From the NCBI GenBank assembly GCA_030789695.1, contig CM061141.1, forward strand, positions 327,655,938-327,719,937: DNA of 64,000 bases, given 5' to 3'. The first letter of the stretch is position 1. Every line of letters starts with the position of its first letter. The notes beneath the pieces are model-generated. The model made no database searches. It was not told where the DNA came from and saw only the letters and a program-made list of their open reading frames with translations. Position numbers and translations under genes: made by a program. This DNA comes from Scilla litardierei (Eukaryota > Streptophyta > Magnoliopsida > Asparagales > Asparagaceae). Of the stretch, positions 1-11,398 are shown piece after piece.

Positions 1-2163
1 CGAATAGGAAGAAGTGCCTTTCTGGACAGCCACAGGTGGAGTACCTGGGACATGCGGTGTCAGTAGAGGGCGTCAGCAAACATGGGAAAGATTCTGTCGA
101 TGCTGGACTGGCCGCGTCCTACCACTCTTAGGGGGCTGCGGGGGTTCCTAGGGCTGACAGGATACTACCGCATGTTTGTGGAGGGATATGGGACCATCGC
201 CTAGCCTTTGACCGAGTTATTAAAGAAGGACCAGTTCCATTGGGGGGAGGAGGCGACGGCAGCGTTTGAGGCTCTGAAGAAGGCCATGACGACAGTGCCA
301 GTCTTGGCATTACCAGACTTTTCCAGACCCTTTGTGGTGGAGGCGGATGCATTGGGGCATGGGCTGGGGGCCATACTGATGTAGGAGCAGCGGCCCATTG
401 CCTACTTCAGCCAGGTGTTGACTGTTAGAGGCCGACTGCTGTCAGTCTACGAGAGGAAGCCGATGGTCATAGTCTTGGTTATTCAGAAGTGGCGACCATA
501 CTTGTTTGGGCGGAGTTTCCTGGTACGCACCGATCAGCGGAGCTTGAAGTATTTATTAGAGCAGCGGATGGTAGCAGAGAAGCATCAGAAATGGCTGCGG
601 AAGTTGATGGGGTACAGGTTTGAGATTGAGTATCGCCCGGGGCTGGAGAACAATGCAGCTGATGCATTATCCCGACGGGAGGAGGAGGCGGAGCTAGCGG
701 CACTGGCAGTGTCTGTCCTTGAGGACTGGGGCCCACTACAGCAGGAGGTGGAGCAGGACCCGGAGTTAGCAGATATACGAGAGGCCCTTCTACAGGGGTC
801 GACTGAGTATCCGGGGTATTCTTTTCAGGATGAGCGACTACTATACTGGGGGAGGCTTGTGCTATCGAGGACATCTGCATTTCTACCGGCTATACTCCAG
901 GATTTTCATTGCAGTGCTATTGGAGGACATTTTGGGGTCTTCAAGACCTACCAGCGGCTGGCGAGGGAGGTCTATTGGAAGGGAACGAAGAAGGAGGTGG
1001 CGAGGATGGTGACAGAGTGTGACGTGTGCCAGCGTCACAAGTACCAGGCGATGTCCCCCCGAAGGACTACTACATCCGCTATCCTTACCAGACCGAGTTT
1101 GGGAGGACCTCTCTATGGACTTCATAGATGGGTTGCCGAAGTCGGGTGGATACACTGTCATTTTTGTTGTGGTCGACCGCCTCAACAAATATGCACACTT
1201 TGTCCCGATTCGGCATCCTTACAGCGCATTATCTGTGGCAGAGGTGTTTGTGAGGGAGGTCATTCGTCTGCATGGACCTCTAAAGTCCATAGTTTCGGAT
1301 CGAGACAAGGTGTTACAGAGCAGATTTTGGCAGGAGCTTTTCAGGTTGCATGGGACAACATTGAAGCGGAGCACGGCTACCATCCTCAGACCGATGGTCA
1401 GACGGAGGTGGTAAACATGAGTGTGGAGACTTATCTGCGGTGCTTCATTTCAGAGAATCCTAAGAAGTGGACGTGTTGGCTATCATGGGCGGAATATTGG
1501 TATAACACTTCATATCACACGTCGGCGCTGACGACATCCTTCAGGATTCTGTATGGCAGACCCCCCGCACTTACTACATTATGGGCATGAGATGACACCC
1601 GTGTCGGATGTGGAGCAGTACCTAGCAGAGAGGGATTGGATTCTGGAGGAGCTTAAGCTCCACTTGGCGAGGGCACAGCAGGTGATGAAGGCGAGGGCAG
1701 ACTTACGCCGTCGCGACGTACAGTTTGAGGTTGGCGACATGGTGTACCTGAAGCTGAGGCCCTACAGGCAGAGATCAGTGGCTCAAAGGGGGAATGAGAA
1801 GCATGCACCGTGTTATTTTGGACCTTTCGAGGTCGAGGCAAGAGTAGGGCCGGTGGCCTACAGGTTTCGCTTGCCTCCAGGATCTGCCATTCACATAGTC
1901 TTCCTTGTTTCACAGTTGTGCCAGGCCATTGGTGACCACACACCCTTTCTGTCCCTACCAGAGACTCTGACTGCTGATATGGAGGTGAGACTGGAACCCG
2001 AGGTGTTGAAATGGGTTCGGAGGAGCGACACAGAAATCGACAGGTATTGCTGCAATAGAAGGGCTTGCCAGAGCTTGATAGTACGTGGGAGGACATGGAC
2101 GAGATGGCGACGCGTTTTCCAGATTTCCACCTTGAGGACAATGTGGCTCTTTTGGGGGGAGTA
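1..2163 (+). mobile_element. Decayed Ty3/gypsy chromovirus pol region (left end outside window)
   Basis: The translation runs through the C-terminal part of reverse transcriptase ([15 protein letters not shown] near 128-180), RNase H ([14 protein letters not shown] near 520-560), the integrase zinc-binding region (CDVCQRHK near 1020), the integrase core and a chromodomain-like tail (PDFHLEDNVALL near 2118). It is clearly broken: in-frame stops near 202 and 382, and frame changes near 1060, 1380 and 1560, so no functional polyprotein is encoded. It belongs to the same broad lineage as the young element at 50326-56464, whose protein is alignable throughout and ends in nearly the same words. A purine-rich tract (TTTTGGGGGGAGTA, about 2149-2162) sits directly before the 3' LTR, as a polypurine tract should. 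It lies upstream of PLD exon 2 in the same orientation, probably inside PLD intron 1. Confidence 0.9.
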
Positions 2164-2600
2164 TTGATGGGCCCATGCGGGCCCATCCCGCTTGCGGGTT
2201 TACACCCGCAGGAGGGCGTGGCGGGCGGGGCGGGCCCAAGCCCAGGCCGCCCCTTGCCCACCCTAGCCGCACGCCTAGCCCCCCTGCCCTAGTCTTCATT
2301 ATAAATAGGGGGGCTATCTGTCGCTTGTTTGCCTATGCGTGATATTTGATATTGTGTGATTTTATTGGTAGACGAGTGCGGACGTCCTCTTTGGCGTTTT
2401 GGGAGGAGAATACACCTCTTTTGTATTCACTTATCTACTTCTTGCTATTAATTCTCTATAAAAATTGTGCCTTTTTGTTAGATCCTAATAGTCTTTTGTG
2501 GTTCCGTTATTTCTTCTCTACATTAGCTAGTGCATGTATTTTCACGTATTACTTCTGGGATTTCTTATTCTAGTTAAATTAGACTCCAGCACATTAAGTT
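2164..2600 (+). mobile_element. 3' LTR of the decayed chromovirus (right edge uncertain)
   Basis: Sequence changes right after the polypurine tract to TGATGGGCCC, matching the TGATG start of the LTRs of the related element at 50326-56464. It is very GC-rich up to 2290. The right edge is not resolved: the partner LTR is outside the window and no clear CA terminus plus target duplication is visible. The end at 2600 is an estimate from the 423-bp LTR of the related element. Confidence 0.55.
2300..2307 (+). promoter_or_regulatory. TATA box of the LTR promoter
   Basis: TATAAATA follows a GC-rich stretch and precedes a T-rich region inside the 3' LTR, where the U3/R promoter of an LTR retrotransposon is expected. 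It points toward PLD exon 2, so a read-through transcript from this LTR is possible but not shown. Confidence 0.5.
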
Positions 2601-2933
2601 GTTTGATTTCTTCTGCATTCCCAATTCGAAGCTTTTAGCTAAATTCTCAATGCTTATGGCTTACCTCTCTTCTTACTAGATTGTTTGGTTATATTCCTAG
2701 GAGTGAAAATATAACCATTATGCTGAAGATAATTCTTTGTCAAGCTTCTCTGGTGATAAATCTTGGTTTCTTGTTCATTACATGTTGACATTAGGGCAAA
2801 GGTCTATTAAAGTTGCATGTAGTGATATTACGATTTTTAGCCTTTTATATGTCTTCACCTCCTGATCGTTAAAAGTCTCTCACTTCATTGTTCTAAATTT
2901 ATTAATTAATTTTCTTTTTTTTTCCTTCTGCAG

Positions 2934-5871
2934 ATTGTTGAAGGTGTTGAAGACGTCGTTGGTCTTGGCAAGGGATCTACTAAACTCTATGCCACTATTG
3001 ATCTAGAAAAGGCCAGAGTTGGTAGGACGAGGTTGATCGGCGATGAACCCGTTAAACCCCGTTGGTACGAGTCTTTTCACATCTACTGTTGCCATTTAGC
3101 TTCCAGCATCATCTTCACTGTGAAGTTTGACAACACTATTGGAGCCTCCCTAATTGGTAGGGCTTACCTGCCTGTTGTAGAAATCATTAGTGGAGAGGAA
3201 GTAGATAAATGGCTTGAGATATGTGATGTGGACCATAATCCTTTAGAAAGCGGTGCTAAAATACATGTGAAACTCCAATATTTTGATGTTTCAAAAGACC
3301 GCAACTGGTCAAGAGGTATACGTGGTGGAAAATATCCTGGAGTTCCTTACACATTTTTCTCACTGAGGCACGGGTGCAAAGTGTCCCTTTACCAAGATGC
3401 TCATGTCCCTGACGATTTCATTCCCAAGATTCCTCTTGCCAATGGTTCTAACTATGAACCCCATAGATGTTGGGAGGACATCTTTGAGGCAATTAGCAAT
3501 GCCCAACATCTAATTTACATAACTGGTTGGTCGGTATACACTGGAATCACTCTAGTAAGAGACTCCAAAAGGCAGAAGCCAGGCGGAGATGTTACTCTTG
3601 GGGACCTACTCAAGAAGAAGGCCAGTGAGGGGGTCAGGGTTCTTATGCTCGTCTGGGACGATCGGACATCTGTGGGGCTTCTTAAGAAAGACGGGCTCAT
3701 GGCAACCCACGATCAAGAAACCGCGGAATACTTTCAGGGCTCCGACGTGAACTGTGTTCTGTGTCCTCGCAATCCTGATGATGGTGGAAGTTTTGTTCAG
3801 GATCTGGAGATTGCCACCATGTTCACTCACCATCAAAAGATTGTTGTTGTGGATCACGAGATGCCCACCCCGAATTCGCAACAGAGGAGGATTGTAAGCT
3901 TTGTTGGTGGTATCGATCTTTGCGATGGAAGATACGACACACAGTTTCACTCCTTGTTCAGGACCCTGGACACCGCCCACCATGATGATTTCCATCAGCC
4001 GAATTTCGCAGATGGATCTATTAAGAAAGGCGGGCCGAGGGAGCCTTGGCATGACATTCATTCCCGTTTAGAAGGACCGATTGCTTGGGATGTATTATAT
4101 AATTTTGAGCAGAGATGGAGGAAGCAGGGTGGTAGGGATCTTCTCCTACAGCTTAGAGATCTTTCTGACATCATTATTCCGCCCTCGCCCGTCATGCTCC
4201 CCGATGACAGAGAACAATGGCATGTCCAGTTATTCAGATCCATCGACGGAGGCGCTGCGTTCGGCTTCCCGGAGACACCAGAGGAGGCTGCGAGGGCAGG
4301 GCTAGTTAGTGGAAAGGATAACATCATTGATCGTAGCATCCAGGACGCGTATATACATGCCATACGCAGGGCAAAGCATTTTATCTACATTGAAAACCAG
4401 TATTTCCTTGGTAGCTGTTTCGGATGGAAGCCTACTGACATCAAGCCCGAGGACATTGGGGCTCTGCATGTGATTCCCAAGGAGCTCTCGTTGAAGATTG
4501 TTAGCAAAATTGAAGCCGGTGAACGCTTTACTGTTTACGTTGTTGTTCCAATGTGGCCGGAGGGTGTTCCTGAAAGTGCTTCAGTTCAGGCTATTTTAGA
4601 TTGGCAGAGGAGGACTATGGAAATGATGTATACTGACATTACGGAGGCACTCCGAGCTAAAGGACTACAAGCAAACCCTAAAGACTATCTCACCTTTTTC
4701 TGCTTAGGGAATCGGGAGGTAAAGCATGATGGAGAATACGAACCAGAGGAGCATCCAGAGCCCGACACAGATTACTACAGAGCCCAGCAGGCCCGGAGGT
4801 TTATGATTTATGTTCATGCAAAGATGATGATCGGTAATTAACTTTTCACACTACTACTTAAAATTGACTATCCCTTCTTTATGTCTATTTTATTATTCAA
4901 TAAGCTTTTATTTTTTTTCTTTTACAATAAAACAATACTGTTGAGACCCCCAAAAATAACCCCAAAAATAACCCCCCTATCAAAAATTATTTAGATTATT
5001 TGTCTTTAACTTTATGAATCTCTAGTAGTTAATATCTTCATCGGTAGCTTAGGGTGTTCACATCACTACATCATTGCTGGCTTTAACAATTATACTGTGG
5101 CTGGTTCATGAACCAATTAACTAATGTAACAACGCCATTGATTTCATGAGACTGTATTATCGTACAATTTCACTCGATTATCTTGCCATTGATGATCTTG
5201 CTAAAGGTTGCACGATTTTGAGTCCCGCTACAATTGTAAACCATAACAAGCTGCCCATTTTTGATTGATTATCACGTTCTTCTTCCTTCTTTCCTTTTCG
5301 CCATGTATTTTGGATTAGAGCACCCGAACTTAATCCAACATTTGATCCAGCCGAGCCATTTACTTGTTCATTCACCAGTTACTGCTACTAGCTGGTCCTT
5401 TTCTTCGCTAATGAACCCCAACTGTTTATGGTTTCAGTTGATGATGAGTACATAATCATTGGCTCGGCCAACATCAACCAGAGGTCGATGGACGGAGCAA
5501 GGGACTCCGAGATTGCCATGGGTGCTTTCCAACCCAACCACCTGTCGACCAGGCAGCCGGCCAGGGGGCAGATCCACGGGTTCCGGATGGCATTGTGGTA
5601 CGAGCATCTCGGAATGATCGACGACGTCTTCCTCCGTCCGGACAGCGTGGAGTGCGTGCAGAAGGTAAACAGGATGGCAGAGAAGTACTGGGACCTGTAC
5701 TCGCAGGAGTCCCTTGAGCGCGATCTCCCCGGACATCTCCTCAGCTACCCGATCGGGGTCACCGGCGACGGTGAGGTCACCGAGCTTCCGGGCATGGAGT
5801 TCTTCCCCGACACCAAGGCCCGCGTCCTCGGGACCAAGTCCGACTACCTTCCTCCGATCCTTACAACATAA
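2934..5871 (+). CDS. PLDA: Phospholipase D alpha (exons 2 and 3; first coding exon outside window)
   Basis: PLD alpha hydrolyses membrane phospholipids such as phosphatidylcholine to phosphatidic acid, at membranes in a Ca-dependent way through an N-terminal C2 domain. Two coding exons are visible: 2934-4833 (after a T-rich tract and CAG) and 5438-5871 (after GTTTCAG); 777 residues before the stop, about 35 fewer than the usual 808-812. The missing part is the first C2 strand, normally in a separate first exon. Seen: C2 remainder (YPGVPYTFF closes it), first HKD motif HHQKIVVVD near 3828, the ENQYF block near 4396, and second HKD with HAK at the end of exon 2 and its Asp at the start of exon 3, so intron 2 splits the catalytic motif. 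The C-terminus [10 protein letters not shown] is typical of alpha-class PLDs. No frameshift or stop is seen. Exon 3 is much more GC-rich than the introns. The upstream start codon is probably on the far side of the chromovirus remnant. Confidence 0.95.
4834..5437 (+). other. PLD intron 2
   Basis: 604-bp AT-rich intron bounded by GTAATT and TTTCAG. It contains a local duplication of CCCCAAAAATAA near 4949-4970. No transposon recognised. Removing it joins G|TT to give Val and restores the HKD aspartate. Confidence 0.85.
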
Positions 5872-7018
5872 AGCCTAGTTTCCGGTATCTTACATGTATC
5901 ATCAAGCTCATATTTTGTCTAGTTTTTGTTTTTGTTTTCATCTTGTTCGTAATAACTAGTACTGTATGCGCGAATAAGCTGATGATAGCTGTTTGGGTTT
6001 GGGTGATCCGGGGTACTCTATGTGAGCCATATGTATGATGAGATGCTAGTATTGAGTACTGGGCCTTCCAGCATTGTTAGCTTCTTGATTGTTTGACTAA
6101 TTTTTCTTCAGTCACTTGTTCATGTCGCATGATGTTGTGCATTAATATTTTTTTTTTGATATATCGGAAAGCACTAATCGAATCATCGACCTCTCATAAG
6201 AGGGAGGAAAATATCACTAAGCCAATTGGCTCGGTTGTGTACTATAGGCTACAGAAACACTTTGTGGCAAGATTCTTGATCAATCATCTGATGCCGCTTC
6301 TTCAATGAGTGGTCTTTCAGTACAACCAAACACAATCTTACCAAGTGAGGACCTGAGCTCTTCACGACTCACACTTATAAATGAGAAATCTTTACCAGCA
6401 CACCCTTTTGGGTTAGAATTAAGAAATAGAAAGTTGAAGAGTTTCTCTTTTAATTTTGATCGTTTCCCTCTCAACCAAAACTACTCTAATCAGAGGTTAT
6501 ATGAGACAGTTAGATCTGCAAGGGTATTTTGGTCTTTTACAATTTTCCATCATCACCATGAGTTAGGTCACTGAAACTACAAAAGCATATGGTAGTTTTG
6601 TCATTTTTCAATGTTTCGCGCTAATTTTATGAAATCATAGCAAAGCTTGTCACTTTTACAAAACTTATTCCATAGCACAAACAACTTGAGCTTTAATAAG
6701 ACGGTAGGATAATTTGAATATGTTGGATATCACCTTTGTCCAAGAAAAGTTAAGTAAACAGAAATAAAAGAACCATACATTTCTTTTAAAGAAATGTGCT
6801 TGTTTATATAAAAAAAGAAATAACGTGTGTACATAGTGCATGTGAAAAGCAAAAAAACTCACGCACAGAATGTGAGACCTAGGAACAGGAGTAATGCAAA
6901 GAGAAGAGTGGATGTAAGTGTGAGAAATGACAGGCCAAAAAGAGTAAAAATTCCAATGGCAAACATGCAAATAAGGGGGCCAAAGTGGAGGAAAATGCCA
7001 CTGTCAATCTTGTAAACA

Positions 7019-7021
<3 letters not shown>

Positions 7022-7073
<52 letters not shown>
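7022..7073 (+). repeat. Uninterrupted poly-G run (52 G)
   Basis: Fifty-two consecutive G, preceded by AGGA and followed by CGAAG. This length is rare in plant DNA; it may be an assembly or sequencing artefact, or a real G-quadruplex-prone tract. It lies about 850 bp upstream of the carrier start codon. Confidence 0.9.
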
Positions 7074-7293
7074 CGAAGTCTGAAGTCAAGCATCTCCTTA
7101 ATGGGCTGCCTGCAAGTTAGGCCTTGGGCCTGATTGCAATAAGTTACTAATAATTCTTTACACTGTAAGGAAGCCCAGCTGAATTTTAACCCAGTCAACC
7201 ATTGGAAGTCTCTCGTGTTTACATTCACATTCAATTCAATTCTGAGCAGCTCTTAATTAAATACGGCTTAATAATTGATAGAAGGCAACTTCG

Positions 7294-7322
<29 letters not shown>
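7294..7322 (+). repeat. (TC)n microsatellite
   Basis: About 14 TC units, about 600 bp upstream of the carrier start codon. Such tracts are common in plant promoters. Confidence 0.95.
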
Positions 7323-7324
<2 letters not shown>

Positions 7325-7918
7325 AAGAGTTGGGCTTTCCTCATTGGCCCATCAGGGGCATAAGGCCCATCACTTATTGTTTAATCTATTCTAATAATCT
7401 TAATACAGTCGCTAATCAAAGTTAATGCTACAACAGAATCTCGCACATTTGGCTTTAAAAAAAAATCAGAAAAACAAAACATTAATGGAGGAGCACAAAA
7501 TCGAGGTCAACCCCACCCGCATTTGTTTGTTTCCTCACATCCCACGAATATTCTCCAACATCTCCCCCTTTAAAATGTAGGGGTTTTTTTATAAAATAAA
7601 TAAAGACATTTATTTTCCTTTGAAAATCTATTAAAATTCTTCTCTCTCTCTTTCGTCACCCTCAGCGTCTCCAATGCTCAAGAATCTCTCGCGTCTATTT
7701 ATACCATCGATCAATTAATCGATGATTAAATGCCAGAAAAGATTCTCAAATTTTATCAAATCTAACCACGACAATGGAGCTCCTCTACTGACCTCCTCTC
7801 TTTCTCCCTCTCTAATTCACCTCTAAAATCCCCCTCTCAGCATTTTCGCACGCCAAAACCCTAGAAAAGATCGATCCGATTCGGGCGCCGATTCGGATCC
7901 GGGTCCGGATCCGCGAAG

Positions 7919-10900
7919 ATGGGGGAGGAGCAGCGGCAGCGGCAAGGGGGGCAGGGGCGTGCGGGCGGCGGGTGCAACCCGGTGAAGAAGCCGGGACCCG
8001 TTACGATGGAGCACGTGCTGCTGGCGCTGAGGGAGACGAGGGAGGAGCGCGAGGTGCGGATCCGGAGCCTGTTCAACTTCTTCGACGCCGGCGGGCAGGG
8101 GTACTTGGACTACGCGCAGATTGAGGGGGGGCTGAGCGCGCTGCGGATCCCGGCGGAGTATAAGTACGCCAGGGACCTGCTCAAGGTCTGCGACGCGAAT
8201 CGAGACGGCAGGGTCGACTACCATGAGTTCAGGCGCTACATGGACGACAAGGAGCTGGAGCTCTACCGGATCTTTCAGGCCATCGACGTCGAGCACAATG
8301 GCTGCATCTTGCCGGAGGAGCTCTGGGATGCTCTCGTCAAGGCAGGTATAAAAAATTTAGGTCATTTTTACTTGCTATCGATAGAAAAAGATCTCACTTT
8401 TGCATGTATTCGTGTTCAAACTGTGTGCCAATTTGTGTAAATTGGTAGAAATTTGGCAAGGAAAAACTAGATGAAACCCTTAATACCCACTGGAAAATAA
8501 GTAATTGTGTGAATGCAATGGCTGGTTCACAATGCTTTAGCATTCTTTACAATTTTGATGATCATACCATTTTATACATACGTCCTATTTTAGGGGAAAA
8601 AATCAGGGAAATTTGCAGAAATCATTGCCAGATGGTAACAAATTGATGTGATTTAACTTGCTATACCTATAGACTGAAAAAATATGTCATTTTTATTAAC
8701 TCACTGACTGAATATTGTCACATGGGTTATTATGAAGTTACCTAAAATTGTAGAAATTTTGCACGAAAAGACTGGCTACAACCCTTAGAAGCTGTTAGAT
8801 ATAAAGCAATTGTGTGAATGGAGGACTGGTTCGCAATGCTTTACCATTTTGTACCATTTTGAAGATCAAGAATTTTAGTACATAAGTCTGATTTTCAGGA
8901 AAACATCATGGAAGCTTGAAGAACTGAGTGCCAACAGATTATCTTCACCAACCTATAGATGTAACACGTCTTATTTTGTACTTTTTTGGGTTTAGGTTGA
9001 TTCATTTTGATAGATGGAAGTATCATGATCAAGTTTGATGCGAGCATATGAGGGTAAAAATGGTAGAAAATTTCAGAAACTTGGTATGTAAAGCATGTTT
9101 TCATGAAATAATAGATAAAAGAAGATTCATTTTTGATTTTGTCGGTGATCGAATTGCCGTGTTTTTTTACACTGGGTTGGATTGAACAGACTAGCATGAA
9201 CAACTAGAAACTAAGGTAGGTAGGAAACCCAAACCTTTTTTGTACGAATCAAATGAATTAGATAAATAGTTGATTTGCAAACATTCTAGCCTAGTTTGAT
9301 AATTGTAGTATTTAAAGAGAACATTTAACTGCTTTATTTGGGTTTTAAAAACCTTTTTGGACATGTCAACTTATAATGTAACTTGAATTTTGTCTTGTAG
9401 CTTGTGTGGTGGCTATTTTGGATTTAGAAATCCTGCTGTCATGCGGAACCTCAAACTGAGGTTTAGAGAAATTCTCCCTGATTAGAGGAAATGAAACCAC
9501 ATTTAATACCTTTAAAAACCTTTTAAAAATAACTTAACATTAAACTCATTTTGGAGAACTAGGTCATCAGCTATGCATAGAAACTAACAATCTAGGAAAT
9601 TAGATTTCCTAAGAACATGAAAATTTCTAAATCTTGAATTTCTGTGGATTATTAGTTTTGAAGGAACATGGAGACTGGAAATGGTGGGGTTCAGCCAAAT
9701 ATGGTAAATATAAATAAGTATCTTGAGTGTTGTTTCTTTCAAGCATTTGGAAACTATTGCTATATGATTTTTCAAATTTTGGGCTTTTGTTTGAGCCTGA
9801 GATTGGAGAACTGTTCTATGTGGCATTTACTAGCCAACAGTATCCATAACTTTCAGATACCTGTCATACCAATGAGAAACCAAGCCAATTTCAAAGATTC
9901 TAGGTTTCTAGCTGGGTCAGCCAAATGCATCATTAAGAAATCAATTTCAAGCTTTCATAGCAAAGAAAAAAATGTAGGTCTGGTGAGTGTTTGCCGCAAT
10001 TGTTATCAAAAGTGACATGGCCAATAGCAATGAATGTCTTGCAATGGTGTTCGTCTTGTTTGTAATCTCATCTTATAAGTCAAGCCAGTTTGCCTTTTCC
10101 AGGAATTGAAATTGATGATGAGGAACTCGCCCGATTTGTAGAGCATGTAGACAAGGATAATAATGGTATTATTACCTTTGAAGAATGGAGAGATTTCCTT
10201 CTGCTGTATCCCCATGAGGCAACCATTGAGAATATCTACCACCATTGGGAAAGAGTTTGCCTTGTAGATATTGGTGAGCAGGCTGTTATACCAGAAGGGA
10301 TTAGCAAGCATGTACATGCAAGCAGATATTTGATTGCAGGTGCAGTAGCTGGAGCTACTTCTCGTACAGCTACAGCTCCGCTTGATCGTCTTAAAGTGGT
10401 TTTGCAAGTGCAGACAACACGTACGCAGATTATACCAGCAATAAAGGACATATGGAAAGATGGCCGTATCTTAGGATTTTTCAGAGGGAATGGGTTAAAT
10501 GTGATGAAAGTCGCGCCTGAAAGTGCAATACGATTTTATGTCTATGAAATGCTAAAAACTGCCATTGTAAATGCCAGAGGTGCAGAGAAGAGTGACATTG
10601 GTGCTTCTGGTCGCCTTATTGCTGGGGGACTCGCAGGTGCTGTTGCACAGACTGCTATTTACCCTATGGATCTTGTGAAAACACGGCTGCAGACATATAC
10701 TTGTCCTGGTGGAAAAGTTCCTAGCCTTGCCACACTCTCAAAAGATATATGGGTGCAGGAAGGACCTCGAGCTTTCTATAGGGGTCTCGTCCCTTCTCTC
10801 CTTGGAATGATCCCATATGCAGGCATAGATCTTGCTGCATATGAAACATTAAAAGATATGTCGAGAAAATATATCCTTAAAGATAGTGGTAAGCAATTCA

Positions 10901-11398
10901 TCTCCAATTTTTCTTATTACTTCAGTTTTTATTTGTTATTTGTTATTGTTATTTGTGGTATGTGTCCAATAACAGCCTAAAAATGTATTTTGCAGAACCG
11001 GGCCCTCTTGTCCAACTGGGTTGCGGGACAATTTCGGGAGCCCTTGGAGCTACATGTGTTTACCCCTTGCAGGTTATCAGAACAAGGTACTCAATGATAA
11101 GACGTTGTTTACTTTTTCTATTATTATGAACGGTAACCTGCATAAGTAATGCCCTTTTGTAACTTCTAGACTTTCATAAAGGCTAACTATGTGCTCAACT
11201 TGCAGAATGCAAGCCCAAAACACCAATTCAGCTACTGCATACAGAGGAATGTCTGATTGTTTCTGGAGAACGATACAACATGAAGGTTTTTCTGGATTCT
11301 ATAGAGGGATTTTTCCTAATCTTCTCAAAGTCGTTCCATCAGCAAGTATCACATATTTAGTCTATGAGGCAATGAAAAAAAATCTCTCACTCGATTAA
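7919..11398 (+). CDS. Calcium-dependent mitochondrial ATP-Mg/Pi-type carrier (EF-hand SCaMC/APC family)
   Basis: Members exchange ATP-Mg for phosphate across the mitochondrial inner membrane, gated by cytosolic/intermembrane Ca. Four exons: 7919-8345, 10103-10888, 10996-11086, 11206-11398, all with GT/AG borders, giving 498 aa in one frame. The N-terminal half has four EF-hand-like loops beginning near residues 56 (DAGGQGYLD), 92 (DANRDGRVD), 123 (DVEHNGCIL) and 159 (DKDNNGIIT); loops 2 and 4 look canonical, loops 1 and 3 have substitutions. The C-terminal half carries three mitochondrial-carrier repeats with signatures PLDRLK (235), PMDLVK (330) and the variant PLQVIR (428), where the acidic residue is Gln as in this subfamily. 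The ATG at 7919 is in a good context and starts a GC-rich exon; introns are AT-rich. It resembles the Arabidopsis APC1-3 type. No damage seen. Confidence 0.95.
8346..10102 (+). other. Carrier intron 1
   Basis: 1757-bp AT-rich intron between GTATAA and TTTTCCAG. It holds two loosely similar stretches near 8430-8530 and 8740-8840 (both include a GTAGAAATTT-like word, then AAGACTGG/AAAACTAG, then GTGTGAATG), suggesting an old local duplication. No transposon recognised. Confidence 0.8.

Larger units (their letters stand above)
5872..7640. other. Intergenic: PLD 3' flank to carrier promoter
   Basis: No coding region supported. AT-rich sequence with a poly-G run at 7022-7073 and a CT run at 7294-7322, both listed separately. 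The stretch from about 7620 to 7918 is pyrimidine-rich with several CTCT runs and is probably the carrier promoter and 5' leader. Confidence 0.6.

Noticed and set aside
479..880. Minus-strand open frame of 133 codons over the chromovirus RNase H
   Set aside because: Opposite the pol frame, no conserved words, composition explained by the sense coding region.
6093..7015. Short open frames in the PLD-carrier interval
   Set aside because: No motif, no codon bias and no splice support.
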